NCBI RefSeq assembly: GCF_040939125.1
Contig: NZ_CP162495.1
Span: 1,798,001 to 1,862,000, forward strand
DNA from: Clostridium sp. BJN0013
GTDB lineage: Bacteria; Bacillota; Clostridia; Clostridiales; Clostridiaceae
Reading direction: 5' to 3'
Length of the DNA: 64,000 bases
Both the position numbers and the translations under genes were made by a program. The notes under the pieces were generated by a model. That model was given only the letters and a program-made list of their open reading frames with translations, was not told where the DNA came from and did not search any database. Shown in pieces: positions 9,863 through 19,045 of the stretch (positions within the stretch are counted from its first letter, which is position 1; each line of letters starts with the position of its first letter).

Positions 9863-10772
9863 TATTATCCCCCTTAATTAATCTGCTAAAATAGTCTTCC
9901 AGAGATTCTTCATTTTGGAAAAGTTCATAAATTGCTATACTATACTTTGATAAAATTAGAGATAAATTTTCAATTTTGATTTTATCATATATATTTACAG
10001 TGTTATCTGGAAATATTTCATAATTGGGTGTATTAAATTGTTCTTCTATTATTTTACCAATATTAGAAATAGAGTTAACTTTTAAATGCAGGTAGTTTCT
10101 ACATTCTAAATGTAATTCTTTTGATGAAATTTCTTTAATTAAATGTCCCTGATTTATAAATCCATATTTAGTAGCTAATTGTGTTAACTCAGATAATATG
10201 TGGCTTGATATTAAAATAGTTGTTCCATATTTATTGTTTAAATTAAGTAATAATTCTCGGATTTCTTTTATTCCAATTGGGTCCAAGCCATTTATAGGTT
10301 CATCTAATATTAATAATTCTGGATTATTTAAAATAGCCATAGCAATACCAAGCCGTTGTTTCATACCTAAAGAAAAATCCTTAGATTTATTTTTAACATT
10401 ATGTAAATTAACTAATTTTAATATTTTATTTAAGTCTATAGTATTTTCTAGATTTTTTTGAATTTTTATTAACTGGAGATTTTCTCTTGCAGTCATATTT
10501 CCATAAAAAATAGGTCTTTCGATCAATGAACCAATTTTAGCTCTTGATAAATTTATTTTTTCTATATCGGTATTACCCAATAATTCAATTTCACCGGAAT
10601 CAGGATAAATTAATCCTAATATTATTCTGAGCATACTAGTTTTACCTGCTCCATTTTTGCCAACAAATCCGTAAATATCTCCTTCTTCTATATTTAATGA
10701 TAAATTATTTAATATTTTATGATTATTATAGGATTTATTGATATTGTTACTTCTAAATAAATAATTTTTCAA
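9855..10772 (-). CDS. ABC transporter ATP-binding protein (BcrA/lantibiotic-export type)
   Basis: 305-residue ATPase with Walker A GKNGAGKTS near residue 38, signature FSLGMKQRLG near residue 134, Walker B LLILDEP near residue 154 and an about 90-residue C-terminal extension as in BcrA/MutF-type exporters. The start is TTG behind GGGAGG. It overlaps the permease start by 8 bp. The substrate is unknown; peptide antibiotic resistance or immunity is the family's usual role. Confidence 0.8.
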   Translation of the reverse strand: MKNYLFRSNNINKSYNNHKILNNLSLNIEEGDIYGFVGKNGAGKTSMLRIILGLIYPDSGEIELLGNTDIEKINLSRAKIGSLIERPIFYGNMTARENLQLIKIQKNLENTIDLNKILKLVNLHNVKNKSKDFSLGMKQRLGIAMAILNNPELLILDEPINGLDPIGIKEIRELLLNLNNKYGTTILISSHILSELTQLATKYGFINQGHLIKEISSKELHLECRNYLHLKVNSISNIGKIIEEQFNTPNYEIFPDNTVNIYDKIKIENLSLILSKYSIAIYELFQNEESLEDYFSRLIKGDNNE

Positions 10773-10804
10773 AATAGATACCTCCCGTCAATAATTATAA
10801 ATTA

Positions 10805-10837
10805 TTTTTTGTCCGAATGAGGCAATTAGCTAATACA
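10805..10837 (+). repeat. 5' fragment of the dispersed ~200 bp repeat
   Basis: GTCCGAATGAGGCAATTAGC followed by TAATAC matches the left end of the repeat family found complete at 40962 and 41901. Only about 30 bp remain, abutting the clpP scrap. Confidence 0.6.
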
Positions 10838-10838
10838 C

Positions 10839-10975
10839 TTAAAGAATTTTATCTATTACTCCATAAGTTAGGGCTTCCTCTGCAGACATAAAATAATCCC
10901 TTTCCATATCCCTTTCTATTTTTTTAATGGATTTTCCTGTTTTTTCACTATTTATTTTATTCTTAGTCTTTAAAA
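10839..10975 (-). pseudogene. ClpP C-terminal fragment
   Basis: On the minus strand the frame reads [20 protein letters not shown], then [13 protein letters not shown] and a stop, which is the C-terminal end of the ClpP protease (usual form: D-x-F-M-S-A-E-E-A-x-Y-G-L-I-D). The rest of the gene, including the Ser and His of the triad, is absent. It is joined directly to a fragment of the dispersed repeat. Confidence 0.75.
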
Positions 10976-11056
10976 GCCATTCCTACACATACTGTAGATA
11001 TGATATATTAGCTGTTTTTAGTGAATAAAAACAATAGTTCAATTTCTATGTATTCT

Positions 11057-11081
11057 TTGTTATAGACTGTAACTATAACAA
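11057..11081. promoter_or_regulatory. Perfect palindrome upstream of metE
   Basis: TTGTTATAG (11057-11065) and CTATAACAA (11073-11081) form a perfect 9 bp inverted repeat around 7 bp, about 90 bp before the metE start. It resembles LysR-type (MetR/MtaR-like) operators. No S-box or T-box leader is visible, so control by a DNA-binding protein is the likelier mechanism (inference). Confidence 0.45.
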
Positions 11082-11167
11082 GTAATAGTTTTTGGGATTT
11101 ACACTATAGGTAGGAATTTTTGTTATGATTAACTTAGAAAAAATTTTTGCTGAAAGGATATAGTGTT

Positions 11168-13456
11168 ATGAAAGACTCAATTATTGGTTATCCTAGAATA
11201 GGTGAACTTCGTGAGCTGAAATTTTGGACAGAAGATTATTTTAAAGGAAATTTATCTTTGGAAAAGTTGCAGCAAAATGTTAAAGATTTAAAAAGAAAAC
11301 AATGGAAACTATTAGCTCAGACAGATATTGATTTCATACCTTCCAATGATTTTTCTTTTTATGACGGAATGCTTGATATGGCAGTTCTTTTAAATGTAAT
11401 ACCAGATAGTTACAAATCATTAGGTCTTAATAAATTAGATACTTATTTTGCAATGGCCAGAGGATATCAGGGAGAAAAAGGCGATGTTAAAGCACTTCCC
11501 ATGAAAAAATGGTTTAATACAAATTATCATTATATAGTACCGGTAGTGGAAGACAATACAGAAATCAAGTTAAATAGTAAGGAGCTTTTTAGCCAGTATA
11601 AGGATGCTCTGAAGATTGGAATTAAAACAAAGCCTATAATCATAGGTGGGTTTACTTTCTTAAAATTGGCACATTATGAGGGTATAAAAAGACTAGATGA
11701 TTTTATTGAAGATATAATTAAGGTATATGGAGATATTCTTATAGAATTAAATAAATTAGGGGTAGAATGGGTACAGATTGACGAACCTATTTTAGTTACA
11801 GATTTAAGTGAAAATGATATAGAAATATTTAAAAGAATATATACAGAATTGTTAAAAAATAAAGGTGACCTCAACATATTAATTCAAACATATTTTGGAG
11901 ACATCAGGGATTGTTACAGGGAAGTGATCTCTCTTGGTTTTGATGGAATAGGGCTGGATTTTGTGGAGGGGAAAAAATCTTTAGAGTTAATTAAAGATAG
12001 GGGATTTCCAAAGGATATTCTTCTTTTTGCAGGTATAATAAATGGCAAAAATATATGGAAAAACTCTTATGAAAAATCCTTTGTAGTTTTAAATGAGCTT
12101 TCAAAGCATATGAAAAAAGATAATATTGTAATAAATACAAGCTGTTCTTTGTTACATGTTCCCTATACTCTAAAAAATGAAAAAAAACTGTCAGAAGATT
12201 ATAAAGCCCATTTTGCTTTTGCAGAAGAAAAACTGATAGAGCTTGCTGAATTAAAAGAGCTTTTTGGTGATGTAAATTATATAAATTCAAGTAAATATAA
12301 AAACAATATTTCACAGTTTACAAAAAAATTAAATAGTGATAATTTTAAAGTGAAGAAAAAGGTTAAAAATTTAACTGAAAAAGATTTTGTAAGACTTCCA
12401 AAGTTTGATGAAAGGGTAAAGATTCAAAGAGATTTTTTTAAATTTCCATTACTTCCAACTACCACAATAGGCTCTTTTCCACAGACCTCTGAAATAAAAT
12501 CAAATAGAGCAAAATTTAAAAAAGGTGAAATCACAAAAGAGGAATATGTAAAGAAAGTAAAGGAAAAAATTAAGGAGTGTATAGAACTTCAAGAAAAAAT
12601 TGGTATTGATGTTTTAGTTCATGGTGAATTTGAGAGAAATGATATGGTGGAATATTTTGGAGAAAATTTAAAAGGATTTTTATTTACAGAAAGAGCCTGG
12701 GTTCAGTCTTATGGTACCCGTTGTGTTAAACCGCCTATAATATGGGGAGATGTATCTAGGGCAAAACCTATTACTGTTGAATACTCTAAATATGCTCAAA
12801 GTCTTACATCAAAGCCTGTAAAGGGTATGCTTACAGGCCCTGTAACTATTCTCAACTGGTCTTTTCCACGGGAGGATATTTCGTTAAAGGAAATGGCTTT
12901 TCAAATTGCTCTGGCTATTAAAGAAGAAGTTTTAGATCTTGAAGCCAATGGCATTAATATAATTCAAGTAGATGAAGCAGCATTAAAAGAAAAACTTCCC
13001 CTTAGGAAAAGCAGCTGGCACAGTGAATATCTGGATTGGGCCATATCTGCATTTAGACTGGTTCACAGTAGCAGCAAGGCAACTACGCAAATACATACAC
13101 ATATGTGTTATAGTGAATTTGAGGAAATAGTGAAGGATATTGATTCCATGGATGCAGATGTAATTTCCTTTGAAGCATCACGTTCAAATCTATCTATTAT
13201 TGAAGCTTTAAATAAAAATAATTTTACTACTGCAGTGGGACCTGGTGTCTATGATATTCATTCTCCAAGAATACCTGGTGTAGAAGAAATTGTTAAAGCT
13301 ATAAATTCAATGCTCGAAAAAATTAATAAGGAAAAGCTGTGGATTAATCCAGATTGTGGTTTAAAAACCCGAGGCGAAAAAGAAACTGTTCCAAGTCTTA
13401 AAAATCTTGTGGAAGCAGCTAAAAAAGTAAGAAATATATTAGGAGAATATATATGA
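11168..13456 (+). CDS. metE: Cobalamin-independent methionine synthase
   Basis: Transfers the methyl group of 5-methyl-THF polyglutamate to homocysteine. About 762 residues form the two barrel halves of MetE. The catalytic half has TTTIGSFPQT, the homocysteine/zinc motif HTHMCYSEF and the last zinc cysteine in NPDCGLKTRGE. I chose ATG 11168 because AAGGA lies at proper distance; an in-frame TTG 21 bp upstream has none. It overlaps the next gene by 4 bp, pairing methyl acceptor chemistry with methyl-THF production. Confidence 0.94.
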   Translation: MKDSIIGYPRIGELRELKFWTEDYFKGNLSLEKLQQNVKDLKRKQWKLLAQTDIDFIPSNDFSFYDGMLDMAVLLNVIPDSYKSLGLNKLDTYFAMARGYQGEKGDVKALPMKKWFNTNYHYIVPVVEDNTEIKLNSKELFSQYKDALKIGIKTKPIIIGGFTFLKLAHYEGIKRLDDFIEDIIKVYGDILIELNKLGVEWVQIDEPILVTDLSENDIEIFKRIYTELLKNKGDLNILIQTYFGDIRDCYREVISLGFDGIGLDFVEGKKSLELIKDRGFPKDILLFAGIINGKNIWKNSYEKSFVVLNELSKHMKKDNIVINTSCSLLHVPYTLKNEKKLSEDYKAHFAFAEEKLIELAELKELFGDVNYINSSKYKNNISQFTKKLNSDNFKVKKKVKNLTEKDFVRLPKFDERVKIQRDFFKFPLLPTTTIGSFPQTSEIKSNRAKFKKGEITKEEYVKKVKEKIKECIELQEKIGIDVLVHGEFERNDMVEYFGENLKGFLFTERAWVQSYGTRCVKPPIIWGDVSRAKPITVEYSKYAQSLTSKPVKGMLTGPVTILNWSFPREDISLKEMAFQIALAIKEEVLDLEANGINIIQVDEAALKEKLPLRKSSWHSEYLDWAISAFRLVHSSSKATTQIHTHMCYSEFEEIVKDIDSMDADVISFEASRSNLSIIEALNKNNFTTAVGPGVYDIHSPRIPGVEEIVKAINSMLEKINKEKLWINPDCGLKTRGEKETVPSLKNLVEAAKKVRNILGEYI

Positions 13457-15225
13457 ATATAAAAGAAAAACCTTTAATTTTTGATGGTGCAATGGGGACA
13501 TATTATCCCAGTGTTTCTAAAAATCCATTGCCTAAATGTGAGCTTGCAAATATCTATGATAAAAATACCATATTAAAAATACATAGAGAATACATAGATG
13601 CAGGCTGCAAGGCAATTAAAACTAATACTTTCGGAGCAAATAAAATTAGCCTTGAAAGTGATTTTGATAGGGTAAGAGAAGTTATTGTAAATGGATATGA
13701 AATTGCAAAGGAGGCTGCAAAAGACACAGATGTTTTGATTTTTGCAGATATTGGACCAATACCTTTTTTAGAAAATATGGATTTATATGAGGGGTATAAA
13801 GAAATAGTAGAATTGTTTTTAGAGTTAGGAGCAAAATATTTTATATTTGAAACTTTTAGCAGTGACGAATATCTAAAAGAAATTTCTGAGTATATAAAAG
13901 GGAAAAATCCAGAAGCATATATTCTGACGGAGTTTGCAGTTTCTCCGGAAGGTTATACAAGAGTTGGTAAATCAGGGAAAAAGCTCATAGAAAATATTTT
14001 AAATATACCAACCATTGATGCCTGTGGTTTTAATTGTTTTTCTGGTCCCTATCATTTATTGCAGTATATTAAAACTTTTAATATAGGAAATGAAACTATA
14101 TCTGTTATGCCAAATTCGGGTTACCCAACAGTAATAAATAACCGAACTTTTTTTGATAACACTAAAGAATATTTTGCCCAGAGGATGTTGGAAATTGCAA
14201 AACAGGGTGTGTCCATTATAGGTGGTTGCTGCGGTACAACTCCAGAATTCATAAGAGAAACTGTTATAAAATTAAAAAAATTATCTAAATCAGAAATTGT
14301 TTTAAAAAAACAGGTAAAAAAAATTCATACTGAAAAACCAGTTGTTAAAAATGTACTTTTAGAGAAAATTAATAAGGGTAAAAAAATTATTGCAGTAGAG
14401 CTGGATCCTCCCCTTGATACAGAAGTAGATTTCTTTTTAAATAGTGCTAAAACTCTTAAAAAACAGGAAATTGATGCAATAACAATTGCAGATTGTCCTA
14501 TTGCCAGAGCTAGGGTAGACAGCAGTCTTCTGGCCTGCAAGCTAAAAAGGGAATTAGATATTACTACTATACCGCATATGACCTGTAGAGATAGAAATAT
14601 AAATGCTACAAAAGCACTGCTTTTAGGTTTAAATATTGAAGGGGTAAACAATGTTCTAGTGGTGACCGGAGATCCTATACCATCTGCTGAGAGGGATGAG
14701 GTTAAGGCAATGTTCAGTTTCAATTCTGCAATACTTGCAAATTATATTACCAATTTAAATGATACAACATTTTCATCCCCCTTTAATATCTGTGGCGCCC
14801 TAAATGTGAATTCTGGAAATTTTAATACTGAACTTAAACGGGCCAAGACTAAAATAGAAAATGGTATAGCTATGTTTTTAACACAGCCTGTTTTAACAGA
14901 AGAGGCTCTGGAAAATTTAAAGCTGGCACGCAGAGAATTATCTGCCAGAATATTAGGAGGAATTATTCCAGTTGTAAGCTATAGAAATGCCTGTTTTATG
15001 AATAATGAAATTTCCGGAATAAAAGTTTCAAAACAAATTATCAAACAATATAAGGATATTTCAAAAGAAGAGGCAGCAAAACTGGCAGTTAAAATATCCA
15101 TTGATATTGCAGAGAAAATTTATCCTTATGTAGATGGATATTATCTCATTACACCTTTTAAAAGAATAGATATTATTTCTGAAATTATTCATAATATCAA
15201 AGCAAAAAACACCATTACAATATAA
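13453..15225 (+). CDS. Homocysteine S-methyltransferase / methylenetetrahydrofolate reductase fusion
   Basis: 590-residue YitJ-type bifunctional protein. Residues ~1-280 form a zinc-dependent homocysteine methyltransferase domain (DGAMGTYY, GFNCFSGP, GGCCGTTP cysteines). Residues ~310-590 form an FAD-dependent MTHFR barrel that makes 5-methyl-THF (AVELDPPLDTE, VTGDP, FLTQPV). It is translationally coupled to metE by ATGA and probably feeds it methyl-THF. A hairpin terminator overlaps its 3' end. Confidence 0.92.
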   Translation: MNIKEKPLIFDGAMGTYYPSVSKNPLPKCELANIYDKNTILKIHREYIDAGCKAIKTNTFGANKISLESDFDRVREVIVNGYEIAKEAAKDTDVLIFADIGPIPFLENMDLYEGYKEIVELFLELGAKYFIFETFSSDEYLKEISEYIKGKNPEAYILTEFAVSPEGYTRVGKSGKKLIENILNIPTIDACGFNCFSGPYHLLQYIKTFNIGNETISVMPNSGYPTVINNRTFFDNTKEYFAQRMLEIAKQGVSIIGGCCGTTPEFIRETVIKLKKLSKSEIVLKKQVKKIHTEKPVVKNVLLEKINKGKKIIAVELDPPLDTEVDFFLNSAKTLKKQEIDAITIADCPIARARVDSSLLACKLKRELDITTIPHMTCRDRNINATKALLLGLNIEGVNNVLVVTGDPIPSAERDEVKAMFSFNSAILANYITNLNDTTFSSPFNICGALNVNSGNFNTELKRAKTKIENGIAMFLTQPVLTEEALENLKLARRELSARILGGIIPVVSYRNACFMNNEISGIKVSKQIIKQYKDISKEEAAKLAVKISIDIAEKIYPYVDGYYLITPFKRIDIISEIIHNIKAKNTITI

Positions 15226-15240
15226 TAGTGGTGTTTTTTA
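15204..15240 (+). terminator. Terminator after the metE operon
   Basis: AACACCATTA pairs with TAGTGGTGTT (one T-G pair) and is followed by T6; upstream A's extend the stem. The stop codon of the fusion gene lies inside the hairpin. Confidence 0.75.
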
Positions 15241-15300
15241 TTTTATCCGCGGCAATTGGCTAATATTCCCATATTCTTCAAGGTGTAAGATAAGCACTGC
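15241..15300 (+). repeat. 5' half of the dispersed ~200 bp repeat
   Basis: TTTTATCCGCGGCAATTGGC, then TAATATTCCCATATTCTTCAAGG and AAGATAAGCACTGC match the left third of the family. It breaks off before the middle and sits between two convergent genes. Confidence 0.7.
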
Positions 15301-15309
15301 TTTTATAAT

Positions 15310-16509
15310 TTAATTTGCTGGATCTATATCTGGTGTACTTGGATTATCCATCTTTCCCATAAAGGATATAATTCCCGTTTTATTATCTCCTATAAAGAAG
15401 AAAGGTCTGTCTGCCTTAAAGTAAATTGGTTTATTATAAGGGGCAGAGGTGCCATTCATAATCTCAACAGTAACAGCAGCAGCTTCTGTACCCTCTTCAT
15501 CTACACTTATATAAGCTTTATGTTTTATTTTATTTATATATAGGGAAGTCTGGTTTAGGGTATTATTGGTTACAAGCTTTTTAAAATCTGCTTTTTCAGG
15601 ATCAAAAGCATCAAATATTCCTAAAGCTTTTAATGGATTATTTAAGTCTGTGTCATAGTACATTTTAAATTTAGGAATCTGTTGCAGAACATAAGTACTT
15701 TTAAAGTTATTCATCCATTTATCAAAGTTGTCTTTAGTAATATTTTGGGAGAACTCATTTATATTTATATCTTTTTTAGGTAGAAATATATCCATTTCCA
15801 TATTATCGTGATAAGAAAGTAAAATTGTTTGGAAATTGCTTTCCTCCAGATAATTTACATAGGAAGTATTTTGCATGGTGTCTATGTTTATTTTATTACC
15901 GTTAGATAAATTAAACTCTTCTTTTTTTGTATTTTCAGTTAAAAATTGATCCTCCCATTTTCCTTTAAGACATAGGGAATTAATTAAAATAACTTCAGTT
16001 TTATCTTGTGATATCAAATTTTCCATTAGATTAAAAGCAAAAGTATTGTTAGTTGTAACTATAGAAGTAGTTTCATCTATATCTATAGATCCTATATCAC
16101 CAGTTGTAAATTTTATCTGTATGCCATTTTTAAGTGATCTGCTCTGGTATTCAAATGTTATGTCTTTGGAGATGTTAAGGTAATATGTTTGTCCTACTTT
16201 ATAGCCTTCTTTTGGAGGGTCTACATAAACATATTTTCCAGAATTCCCTGTAGAAATTTTTATATTCATTAAGTTCCCTTGAGAATCCTTTACAGTTATT
16301 ATACCGGGTTTAAGTATGGAATTTAAATCTACAGGTGTTTTGAACTCTATAGTCCAGCATTTTATTGTACTTGTATTTTCCCTCTGATTTAATTTTGTTA
16401 TATGTAGATTTTCATTTGAATCTGCATATATATAGGGGGTAAAACTGGTACATGACATCATAAATAATATAGTAAGAAGTATGGGAATAATTTTTCTATT
16501 TTTATTCAT
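15310..16509 (-). CDS. Secreted serpin-like protein with internal deletion
   Basis: 399 residues: a signal sequence or lipoprotein-like leader (LFMMSC near residue 20), an Ig-like segment (about 45-150), then a serpin domain. The serpin part starts with helix A (NNTFAFNLMENL) and jumps straight to LINSLCLKGKWEDQF, so about 100-120 residues (helices B-F and strand 2A region) are missing. The hinge DEEGTEAAAVT and C-terminal PFFFIGDNKTG are intact. With so much of the core lost, trapping of proteases is doubtful; it may be a decaying inhibitor. Confidence 0.75.
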   Translation of the reverse strand: MNKNRKIIPILLTILFMMSCTSFTPYIYADSNENLHITKLNQRENTSTIKCWTIEFKTPVDLNSILKPGIITVKDSQGNLMNIKISTGNSGKYVYVDPPKEGYKVGQTYYLNISKDITFEYQSRSLKNGIQIKFTTGDIGSIDIDETTSIVTTNNTFAFNLMENLISQDKTEVILINSLCLKGKWEDQFLTENTKKEEFNLSNGNKINIDTMQNTSYVNYLEESNFQTILLSYHDNMEMDIFLPKKDININEFSQNITKDNFDKWMNNFKSTYVLQQIPKFKMYYDTDLNNPLKALGIFDAFDPEKADFKKLVTNNTLNQTSLYINKIKHKAYISVDEEGTEAAAVTVEIMNGTSAPYNKPIYFKADRPFFFIGDNKTGIISFMGKMDNPSTPDIDPAN

Positions 16510-16607
16510 TATAGTGCATCACTCTCCCTTAATACTCATAATATTCCATATTATAATAATAATATGAATAAGCCTTTAAAGCAAACTCAATTTTTTATGA
16601 AAGGAGT

Positions 16608-16775
16608 AAACTTTATATAGTCTATGGTTCAAATATGAATCTTCAACATAGGGTTATGTCCATCGGCAAAACTAAAAAAAGTTATAAAAGCTATGTTTGA
16701 AGGTAAAGAATTGGAGGCTATGGTTTATATAATGAATAAAGATAGAGTATTAGGAAAGCCAGATCCTAAATATTA
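16608..16775 (+). pseudogene. Gamma-glutamylcyclotransferase-like remnant
   Basis: The frame reads KLYIVYGSNMNLQ, the substrate loop of the GGCT/AIG2 fold, behind an AAGGAG site, but it lacks a start codon. It then breaks; a second frame reads MFEGKELEAMVYIMNKDRVL, also typical of this fold, before running into AT-rich DNA. Internal deletion and frameshift mark it as a dead gene. Confidence 0.5.
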
Positions 16776-16832
16776 TATTATTATATATACTATTATATTT
16801 TTAACAAATTAATAAATAATACTTAAAAAAAC

Positions 16833-16861
16833 TTGACTTTTAATAAAATAGAAAATATAAT
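16833..16861 (+). promoter_or_regulatory. Promoter of the shared TTGACT-N17-TATAAT type (copy A)
   Basis: TTGACT (16833-16838), a 17 bp spacer and TATAAT (16856-16861) are followed immediately by AATACGAAACAAAG. The same arrangement with nearly the same spacer occurs on the minus strand at 24122-24150 and 41751-41779. Here only gene debris follows it. Confidence 0.75.
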
Positions 16862-16908
16862 AATACGAAACAAAGTAAAACATAATAAAGCTACCATTTA
16901 TACTACTA

Positions 16909-17185
16909 TTGGTTGCAACTGGTGGGGTACCTCTATATTTCATAACCCTGTGCAGTGACAGCGGACAAGGCTGGGACAGTTGCTATGAGATATTTTTTAC
17001 AGTGCGAGAGGTATGGATGTGGAAGTTATGCTACCAGGCAGGAGATAATGATTTGAATGAGTTTGAAAAACTTGATTCCATATGTATTGTGAAAAGAGGA
17101 TATGCGGGTTTCAATGGGGCAATAAATTTAATAGAGGATTTAACTAATTCTATTATGACAGGTAACTTTAGAAGAGAGGGTTTAT
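16909..17185 (+). pseudogene. C-terminal remnant of a nitrogenase component 1-like protein
   Basis: No good start or ribosome binding site precedes this frame. Its end reads LNEFEKLDS, then IVKRGYAGFNGAINLIEDLT, which fits the G-[YF]-x-G-x-x-x-L C-terminal helix of NifD/NifE/NifN-like oxidoreductases. Another frame just upstream reads ARGMDVEVMLPG, suggesting a frameshift. The cysteine-bearing N-terminal two thirds are absent. It lies shortly before the nif genes and may be debris of a lost second nitrogenase-like gene. The assignment rests on a short motif. Confidence 0.42.
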
Positions 17186-17224
17186 ATGATAATAATTTTT
17201 ATAGGGATAGGAGGAATTTTCACT

Positions 17225-17683
17225 ATGAAAATGGATTTGACCATAAGGAGAGCTGACCAGGGTGATATTGAAATGATGACTCAGTTGTTAAAAGTTCTTT
17301 TTTCCATTGAGGAAGATTTCATTTTCAATGAGGAAAAGCAAAGGAGAGGTCTTGAAATCATGCTTGAAGACAGGGAGAATCGGTGTGTATTTATAGCGGA
17401 GTATAATGGCCAAATTGTGGGGATGATCTCAGGCCAAGTTTTGATTTCAACTGCTGAGGGAGGCATATCTGTATTGGTAGAAGATTTAATTGTTAAAGAG
17501 GTTTACAGGAAACGAAGTATTGGAAAAGAACTCCTTTTTAAAATAGAGAAATGGGCAGCTTTAAAGAAGGCAAAAAGACTGCAGCTTTTAGCGGAAAATG
17601 ACAACTCTCCCGCGTTAAATTTTTATAGGCATTTAAACTGGAATGATACAGGTCTTATATGTTTAAATAAAAAGAATATATAG
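17225..17683 (+). CDS. GNAT family N-acetyltransferase
   Basis: About 152 residues with the acetyl-CoA loop region VYRKRSIGKELL and the C-terminal ENDNSPALNFYRHLNW typical of GNAT enzymes. ATG 17225 has AGGAGG 12 bp upstream, better than the more distal in-frame ATG. The substrate is unknown. It is the last gene before the RNA element preceding nifV-omega, and read-through from it could reach the nif genes. Confidence 0.85.
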   Translation: MKMDLTIRRADQGDIEMMTQLLKVLFSIEEDFIFNEEKQRRGLEIMLEDRENRCVFIAEYNGQIVGMISGQVLISTAEGGISVLVEDLIVKEVYRKRSIGKELLFKIEKWAALKKAKRLQLLAENDNSPALNFYRHLNWNDTGLICLNKKNI

Positions 17684-17716
17684 ACTATGTTTATTTGACG
17701 AAAGAATAGAAATATG

Positions 17717-17796
17717 GGAGTATACCTTTTAGTTTTGTGAAGGAAATGCCAGAAGTATACTCAAAAAATGAATTAGGATATGTTAAATTGTAACCT
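17717..17796 (+). ncRNA. Conserved hairpin RNA element upstream of nifV-omega (copy 1)
   Basis: An 80 nt block about 88% identical by eye to 24735-24814. GAGTATA pairs with TATACTC, then an internal loop, then TTTT pairs with AGAA (one U-G), closing the invariant 20 nt loop AGTTTTGTGAAGGAAATGCC. A second, weaker arm ends in GTAAC. A TTGACG -35-like box lies at 17695. I do not recognise it as any riboswitch class I know. Its place 77 bp before nifV-omega, and of its twin before nifB, suggests nitrogenase-specific regulation (inference). Confidence 0.6.
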
Positions 17797-17872
17797 TATA
17801 TAACTTATTATAACATAAAATGTCATTATTACTGTCTATTTTAAATGTTAATTAAATAAAGGAGGGTGCATT

Positions 17873-18934
17873 ATGTCAGTTATAATAAAGCACAATAAAA
17901 AATTTATTATAGATAGAACTTTACCGGAAATTATGAAAAGATCAGAAAAGATTCATGAAAATATGATAAAAAATTTTTTAATGTTACTAAAGGAAGTAGG
18001 TGTAGATTTAATAGAGATAAATAAGAGTACTTTAAGTAAAATTAAAAATTTTCCTAGAGACCTAGATTATATATACAATGTAGATGATATTTGTGATATA
18101 TATTTTTTAGATAAATGTGAATTTAAATTTAAATATATAGCTGTGGATTATAAAAAGGCTGTTACTTTTAATAAGGATATTTTAAATAGATTGAAAGATA
18201 GGAAGATAATACTTGAGGTGGATATTAAAATTTTAGATAAATTACTTTCAGGTGAGAATAATAAAATTTTTAATGAGTTAAACATAAGTTGTTTGAGAAT
18301 AAAGGGTATTGTAAAATACAATTTATCAGGATGGAGCGGATTAATAGAAAATATAAAAACACGTTTTTCTACGGATGTGGACTTTTGTCCGGATAATAAA
18401 TTTTACATGGCAACTGCAATAGGTATGGAAGCTTGTATCGATGGCGCGGATTTTATAACGGGAACTTTTAATGGACAAATTTATGGATTTGCATCTATAG
18501 AGGAAATTGTTTTAGGACTTAAAGTGATAAAAAAGGGTGAAGTATCTGGAAATTTAAAGTTAGTAGGAGACCTGGCAAAAGTATATACACAGCTGACAGG
18601 GGAAAAGGTCTACTGTATGAAAGCTGTAATTGGAGAAGATATATTTAAATATGAATCGGGTATTCATGTGGATGGAATAGCAAAAAATCCTTATACTTAT
18701 GAACCTTATAATCCATATGATATTGGAGAAAAGAGAACCATGTATATAGGAAAACATTCAGGCAAAAAAGCGGTAATGTTGCGCCTTAAAGAGCTAAATA
18801 TAGACTATGAAGGAATTAATGGAAATAATTTTTTAAGTAAGATAAGGGAAACCAGTATTAAACTAAAGAGAAATATTTTTGATGAGGAGTTAATTCAAAT
18901 CTATAACGACTTTAAAAATACTTGTTTGCAATAA
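17873..18934 (+). CDS. nifV-omega: Homocitrate synthase, omega subunit
   Basis: 353 residues corresponding to the C-terminal half of NifV/LeuA-like synthases: MATAIGMEACIDGADFITGT, the KYESGIHVDGIAKNPYTYEP signature near residue 260 and GKHSGKKA near residue 300. The N-terminal ~150 residues look like a degenerate barrel. Split nifV-omega/alpha genes are known from C. pasteurianum. Homocitrate is the organic ligand of FeMo-co and FeV-co. AGGAGG precedes ATG. It opens the plus-strand unit nifV-omega, nifV-alpha, NifX fusion, anfO. Confidence 0.88.
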   Translation: MSVIIKHNKKFIIDRTLPEIMKRSEKIHENMIKNFLMLLKEVGVDLIEINKSTLSKIKNFPRDLDYIYNVDDICDIYFLDKCEFKFKYIAVDYKKAVTFNKDILNRLKDRKIILEVDIKILDKLLSGENNKIFNELNISCLRIKGIVKYNLSGWSGLIENIKTRFSTDVDFCPDNKFYMATAIGMEACIDGADFITGTFNGQIYGFASIEEIVLGLKVIKKGEVSGNLKLVGDLAKVYTQLTGEKVYCMKAVIGEDIFKYESGIHVDGIAKNPYTYEPYNPYDIGEKRTMYIGKHSGKKAVMLRLKELNIDYEGINGNNFLSKIRETSIKLKRNIFDEELIQIYNDFKNTCLQ

Positions 18935-19045
18935 GGGGGAGGATAATTGTAAGTTATCCATTAAGTTAAATTGGTTGATGCATAAATTCAAATTGTAAAT
19001 TAAAAAGGATGTGAATTGTGCATTGAAAAAGAGGTGGGATGTAAA

